From the NCBI GenBank assembly GCA_018222915.1, contig JAAEZI010000028.1:1-36383 (forward strand): a DNA stretch of 36,383 nucleotides, written 5' to 3'. The position numbers and the translations under genes are program-made. This stretch comes from Algicola sp. (GTDB lineage Bacteria; Bacteroidota; Bacteroidia; Flavobacteriales; Flavobacteriaceae). Shown here in pieces: positions 32,572-36,383 of this stretch; within the stretch, counting starts at the first letter, position 1; every line of letters starts with the position of its first letter. Below the pieces are notes generated by a model that worked only from the letters and a program-made list of their open reading frames with translations, had not been told where the DNA came from and ran no database searches.

Positions 32572-34809
32572 TTAAAATCTATAACTGATACTTCCTTTGA
32601 TGAAAAATGGCGTTCCAGGTGTAAAATGAATTTCTTCCACCGGTTGAGACTCATTTTGCAATCGTGATTCGGTAGCGAATTGCGTTTCATTCCATTCCAC
32701 ATCAAATATGTTTTCTACCACCAATCCTAAGGTGATATCTCCAAAACTATAATTGGCATTAAAATCGGTAACTAGGTAACCTTCAGCCACAATACTATTA
32801 TCTTCATTGGCAGGTCTATCATCAATAAATCGATAGCGAATCCCACCAGAAAACCCCTTCAAATCTTTTACAGATAATCCTCCAGCTAAGGTTAAATTAG
32901 GCGCTAAAGGAATATAGTCTTCACCTTCAGGAGCTTCTAAAATTCTTGCTCTTGTTAAGGTCAAGTCATTATCTAAATACAACCAATCATTAAATTGATA
33001 ACGAACACCAAAATCCAAACCGAATCGCTCGGTTTTTCCACTAGGTTCCACAATACCAGCATCTCCTACATAAACAAATTCTTGCTCGAGAAACAGATAC
33101 CACAAAGCTGTGTTTACTACCAATTTTTTAGTTGGCTTCCAAATATCTCCAACATCTACACCATAAGCTCTAGGCAATATATCCTGACCTAAATTATTCA
33201 CAACAACACGTGTATCATTAGAATGAAACCCAATTCCTGATTTTACAAATAATTGTAAATTATCTTTAGCGTTGTAGAACATGTTAAGTTTCGGGCTTAT
33301 GATCGTTTTAGTTTCGGATTGTAAATCATAAGATGTCGCTAATTGATCTTCATATAAAAATTTGAAATAATCCAAACGTAAACCAGGTGCTAGCGAAAAT
33401 TTTCCAAATTGAAATTCCGCATTAACGAACGCATCAAAATTTGTTTGATTAATATTTCCTAACTGAATCACCTCTAAGGTTGTTTTTCTATTGAGCGTGT
33501 GTGATAATTCCACATCATCAACAATATCATGTCTGAAACCAACACCAGCGTTCAAGGTCATTTCGGTTCGTCCCAAGTAGGTGTTGTGCGTTAATTCAGT
33601 GTTTAAACCAAAAATCTGACGGTCTTCCTTTTGACGAATTTGATCACCATTAATTGGGTCTTCTAAAAAGAAAGTAAAATTAGAATACAATTCAAAATCG
33701 TAATGGCTATAAAATGCATTCGACGTGAACGTGGTTTGATCAGATAATTGTTTACTAAAAGCCACATTGAAATTCGTTCGTTGCGTGTTTCCGCCTTCGG
33801 TATCATCAATGGCTCCAAATCGTGTAATATTCCCATTATCGACTTCTCTTTGCGGGATTTGTCCAGAGGCATCCCAACGACTTGTAAAATGAGAAGCTGT
33901 AATACTAAGCTTGTCATTTTCAGGGGAGAAATGCACATATTTCCCGAATAAATTGATACGATTAAAATTTTGCGGTGATTCAAACGGTCCATCGGTAGCG
34001 ATATATTCTGCCGCGATGTAACCGTTTTCATTCTTTGAATTTTCCAATAAATTAAACAGTCCCAATGTTCGTAAAGAATTGAAATCACCAACAGATGTGG
34101 TTATTTGACTTTCTTTTAGATAATCCCTTGTCGAAAAAGCCACATAACCTGCTGTATTAAAATCGCCTACTTCGGCGTAATACGGTCCCTTACCAAAGTC
34201 TATTTTATTAACCGTTTCTGGTATGACGAAATGAAGATCACTATAACCTTGACCATGCGCATGTGATACCATATTAACAGGCATACCATCAACTGATATC
34301 GATACGTCTGTTCCGTGATCAACGTCAAAACCTCGTAAAAATAATTGTTCTGCCTTTCCTCCTCCTGCATGCTGACCAATGATTAGTCCTGGTACTTTAC
34401 GCAATACTTCTTGTGATGAGTTCACCGGACTTGTGTTTAAGTCTAACCTACTAATCGTACTAAGTGCGTTTAATTCTTCGGTGATCGTCATCTCTTCCAA
34501 CTGAAAGGTTTTCTCTTCTAGTATAATTTCTAATGTGTTCTGAAAACTGCTATCATCAAGCTTTATCGTTTTATTATGATAACCTAACAGACCTACTCTA
34601 ATGGAATCCCCAACTTTAGAATCCCTTAAGACAAACACGCCATTTTCAGAGGTGTGTGCATGACTTTCAGAGTTCATATTATAGACATATGCAGCTTCTA
34701 ATGGCTGGTCCAATTCGTTGAGAACAATCCCTTTTAGTTGTTGAGCATAACTCGCCTGAGATCCCACTATCATAACCAATAGTAGTACCAGTTTTATATA
34801 ATGTTTCAT
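32572..34809 (-). CDS. TonB-dependent outer-membrane receptor with carboxypeptidase-regulatory-like N-terminal domain
   Basis: 745 aa. The signal peptide ends at ASYA (residue 22). A CarboxypepD_reg-like domain fills about 24-100 (LKGIVLNELDQPLEAAYVYN … ENGVFVLRDSKVGDSIRVGLLGY). The plug fills about 115-225 (SSQEVLRKVPGLIIGQHAGGG … LFLRGFDVDHGTDVSISVDGMPVN). The beta-barrel runs to the C-terminal SISYRF, a typical barrel end with Phe. The plug holds HGTD and SHAHGQGYSDLHF, a His-rich loop that may mark a metal or haem-like ligand, but the substrate is not known. It is preceded after 11 nt by a TPR lipoprotein and then a DUF4331 gene, so a three-gene operon is likely. Confidence 0.9.
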   Translation of the reverse strand: MKHYIKLVLLLVMIVGSQASYAQQLKGIVLNELDQPLEAAYVYNMNSESHAHTSENGVFVLRDSKVGDSIRVGLLGYHNKTIKLDDSSFQNTLEIILEEKTFQLEEMTITEELNALSTISRLDLNTSPVNSSQEVLRKVPGLIIGQHAGGGKAEQLFLRGFDVDHGTDVSISVDGMPVNMVSHAHGQGYSDLHFVIPETVNKIDFGKGPYYAEVGDFNTAGYVAFSTRDYLKESQITTSVGDFNSLRTLGLFNLLENSKNENGYIAAEYIATDGPFESPQNFNRINLFGKYVHFSPENDKLSITASHFTSRWDASGQIPQREVDNGNITRFGAIDDTEGGNTQRTNFNVAFSKQLSDQTTFTSNAFYSHYDFELYSNFTFFLEDPINGDQIRQKEDRQIFGLNTELTHNTYLGRTEMTLNAGVGFRHDIVDDVELSHTLNRKTTLEVIQLGNINQTNFDAFVNAEFQFGKFSLAPGLRLDYFKFLYEDQLATSYDLQSETKTIISPKLNMFYNAKDNLQLFVKSGIGFHSNDTRVVVNNLGQDILPRAYGVDVGDIWKPTKKLVVNTALWYLFLEQEFVYVGDAGIVEPSGKTERFGLDFGVRYQFNDWLYLDNDLTLTRARILEAPEGEDYIPLAPNLTLAGGLSVKDLKGFSGGIRYRFIDDRPANEDNSIVAEGYLVTDFNANYSFGDITLGLVVENIFDVEWNETQFATESRLQNESQPVEEIHFTPGTPFFIKGSISYRF

Positions 34810-34820
34810 GGTTTCTGGTT

Positions 34821-36119
34821 TTACAATTGGTTAATTTTAGCTTCCATAGTAGGTCCCAATTCATAAAGACTAGCCAATAGTTCCTTTTTCAACGGCTTTA
34901 CATCATTTGTTCTTCCGTCAGCCTTATAGATTTCAGCGATATGATATAAGGTGGCTGGCTCATAGGTTTTATTGATGACATGTGCGTCTACAATCTCTAT
35001 GGCTTTTTCTATATTGCCCTTGTTAAAGTAAGCCCATGCTAATAAATCATATGATTGTGGTGTAGGCCTATGTGCTACTTCACTTTTTGCAATAGTAATA
35101 GCCTGATCTAATGCCATGTTTTCATCAGTATACAATAACACATTATAAGCGTTGTACATAGCACCATATGCCTTGTTTTTTACAGCCTTCTTATAAAGGT
35201 CTAGTTGTTCCTTTTGCAATTCTTGATTGCCCATATAATCGGCAATTTCAGCTTTTAACAAATAGTAATCAGGTGCCTGATAAGTCTCAGTAACCGTATT
35301 TAATATACGAAGTGCTTCTTTCGGATTTTTTTCATGTGAATAAACAATCCAAGCAATCCCCTTTTTGGCATAAGCGTCATTAGGGTCTAATTCTAAGGCT
35401 TTTAAAAAATGTGCATAAGACTTTTCTATAGCACCAGCATGACCGTAAAAATCAGCAATGTTCGTATAAGACCATTGTTTTAAATCCTTTAAATTGGAGG
35501 ACTCAGCAATCGCCATAGCCTGCTCCATATATTTGATAGCCGCATCTAGATTCCCTTTATGATCACTCCATTTAGCCAATCTAATGAGATAATCAAAATC
35601 GCTAAAATTTTCGAAAGTGTTCAGGTATGCTTGTGCTTTATCATAATTTCCTAATTCTAAGTGCACATCAAAAAGCATTTTACGTGTTTCTTGAATGCGT
35701 TCACCAAGGGCTTCCGCTTTTTCAAGATGCTCTAGAGCTTCCTTAAATTTATGTTGAGAGATGTAATTATAAGCAAGACTTTTGAGGTATGACGGATTGT
35801 TATAATGGGTGATCTCGTTCACCTTAAACAATTCTTCTTCGGCTTTTTTAAGGTAGGTAATATCTCCCGTCGCAGAAAAATAAGAAGTATAAGTTGCTGC
35901 TAATTTTCCGATGTAGGGAAACTGATTTGGTGCAGCTTCCAATTTCTTCGACCAAAAGCGTTCGTTCTGGTTTGCTAGATCTAAAGTCTCTTGATTGGAA
36001 GCCATAAGATAAGCGTTATAATCGTCTGTGTTTGTAACTTGAGAATTGTCTGTCTGCTTGCAGTTAGTAAAAAGAACTGCTGCAAATACAACATAAACAA
36101 CTATGTATTTAGAGTTCAT
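34821..36119 (-). CDS. TPR-repeat lipoprotein
   Basis: 432 aa. The N-terminus MNSKYIVVYVVFAAVLFTNC is a lipoprotein-type signal with Cys20; Asn at -1 is unusual. The rest is helical and contains at least six tetratricopeptide-like units, clearest at SLAYNYISQHKFKEALEHLEKAEA, YGHAGAIEKSYAHFLKALELDPNDAYA and LLAWAYFNKGNIEKAIEIVDAH. TPR lipoproteins serve as docking platforms. It begins about 80 nt past the stop of the DUF4331 gene, with a terminator in between that may let only some transcripts through. It ends 11 nt before the TonB receptor gene and so probably works with it. The true partner is unknown. Confidence 0.87.
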   Translation of the reverse strand: MNSKYIVVYVVFAAVLFTNCKQTDNSQVTNTDDYNAYLMASNQETLDLANQNERFWSKKLEAAPNQFPYIGKLAATYTSYFSATGDITYLKKAEEELFKVNEITHYNNPSYLKSLAYNYISQHKFKEALEHLEKAEALGERIQETRKMLFDVHLELGNYDKAQAYLNTFENFSDFDYLIRLAKWSDHKGNLDAAIKYMEQAMAIAESSNLKDLKQWSYTNIADFYGHAGAIEKSYAHFLKALELDPNDAYAKKGIAWIVYSHEKNPKEALRILNTVTETYQAPDYYLLKAEIADYMGNQELQKEQLDLYKKAVKNKAYGAMYNAYNVLLYTDENMALDQAITIAKSEVAHRPTPQSYDLLAWAYFNKGNIEKAIEIVDAHVINKTYEPATLYHIAEIYKADGRTNDVKPLKKELLASLYELGPTMEAKINQL

Positions 36120-36152
36120 GATTTAATGTTTTTTATTTTAGAGCTTATTATT

Positions 36153-36192
36153 AAAAACTCTGAAACAGGCTTGTTAGTGACCTGTTTCAGAG
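36153..36192 (-). terminator. Strong hairpin terminator or attenuator after the DUF4331 gene
   Basis: On the minus strand CTCTGAAACAGG and CCTGTTTCAGAG (36181-36192 and 36158-36169) form a perfect 12-bp stem with an 11-nt loop, followed by TTTTT (36153-36157). The TPR gene starts 34 nt further on, so this hairpin probably sets lower expression of the two downstream genes. Confidence 0.85.
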
Positions 36193-36202
36193 GTATTTTA
36201 TT

Positions 36203-36382
36203 CTACCAAGGTGAAGCTAGGTAAGGAAATGATGATAAAAATGGTTTATCATTAGCATCCACATTATCATCTGTTAATCCAGGGTTAGCAGATCCATCTG
36301 GTCCACCGAAGATTAACAATAATTCAGTAGAAATCACGTCATCTGCCAAAGCACGACCTGTTAATACATTAGTTCCATCAAA
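36203..36382 (-). CDS. DUF4331 family protein, C-terminal end (partial)
   Basis: Only the last 59 codons and TAG are inside the window; the gene enters from the right edge on minus. The segment GRALADDVISTELLLIFGG and the end NDKPFLSSFPYLASPW match the C-terminal signature of DUF4331 proteins (…GRPLTDDVID… / …NDKPFLSEFPYLA.P). These are secreted proteins of unknown function. In this window it heads a likely operon with a TPR lipoprotein and a TonB receptor. Confidence 0.82.
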   Translation of the reverse strand, partial: FDGTNVLTGRALADDVISTELLLIFGGPDGSANPGLTDDNVDANDKPFLSSFPYLASPW

Positions 36383-36383
36383 G

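Noticed and set aside
33663..34091. 142-codon open frame on minus inside the TonB receptor
   Set aside because: It is an alternate frame of the receptor gene, which has a complete and recognisable protein. The text has no domain or export signal.

Overview
The window is chromosomal DNA from a member of the Bacteroidota, most probably a marine Flavobacteriaceae. The evidence is AT-rich sequence, promoters of the TAnnTTTG (-7) type instead of -10/-35 boxes, Por/type IX secretion C-terminal sorting domains, many lipoproteins, a fused CcoN-CcoO oxidase subunit, and a carboxypeptidase-regulatory-like TonB receptor. No tRNA, rRNA, CRISPR array, transposase or phage gene was seen.

Layout. (1) 1-2383, plus strand: the tail of a trehalose-6-phosphate phosphatase, a secreted M28 metallopeptidase with a fibronectin III tail, and an M23 lipoprotein. 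(2) 2441-6991, minus strand: two paralogous secreted proteins. The long one has a LamG domain and a sorting domain; the short one is the C-terminal module of the long one with its own signal peptide. Both have about 230-290 nt leaders with the same order of conserved boxes and sequence-divergent hairpins. (3) 7448-11245: a YdeI/OmdA-like protein and a membrane-anchored hypothetical protein on plus, then a VWA-MoxR ATPase pair on minus that abuts the hypothetical gene with no gap. (4) 11300-21202: an oxygen-respiration island. A Crp/Fnr regulator is divergent from the copper ATPase ccoI, followed by ccoS-ccoNO-ccoQ-ccoP-ccoG-ccoH, a TauE/SafE-DsbD_2 membrane protein and a CBS-pair protein. (5) 21342-27349: purine nucleoside phosphorylase, a large BNR/Asp-box protein and an S9 prolyl-oligopeptidase lipoprotein. 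(6) 27442-30469: a universal stress protein, hemN, and a divergent Cu/Zn superoxide dismutase lipoprotein. (7) 30549-36383: an ECF sigma/anti-sigma pair on plus, a 600-nt stretch with only gene-like fragments and terminators, and a minus-strand operon DUF4331 protein - TPR lipoprotein - TonB receptor.

The clearest system-level signal is a local regulon. Four 14-bp palindromes of form ATGAY-N4-RTCAT lie in front of ccoI, the ccoS-ccoNO operon, the CBS gene and hemN. In every case the palindrome centre is 29.5 bp from the first base of a TAnnTTTG-like -7 element. This fixed geometry is that of a class II Crp/Fnr activator site, and the presumed activator is encoded inside the cluster. It also settles the start codons of ccoI, the CBS gene and hemN. 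Together the genes would switch the cell to high-affinity oxygen respiration and oxygen-independent haem synthesis when oxygen falls.

The best candidate for something undescribed is the pair of structured leaders upstream of the two type IX-secreted paralogues (about 7015-7299 and 3255-3492, minus strand). Primary sequence is kept in the presumed unpaired boxes, while the flanking hairpins keep pairing with different bases.
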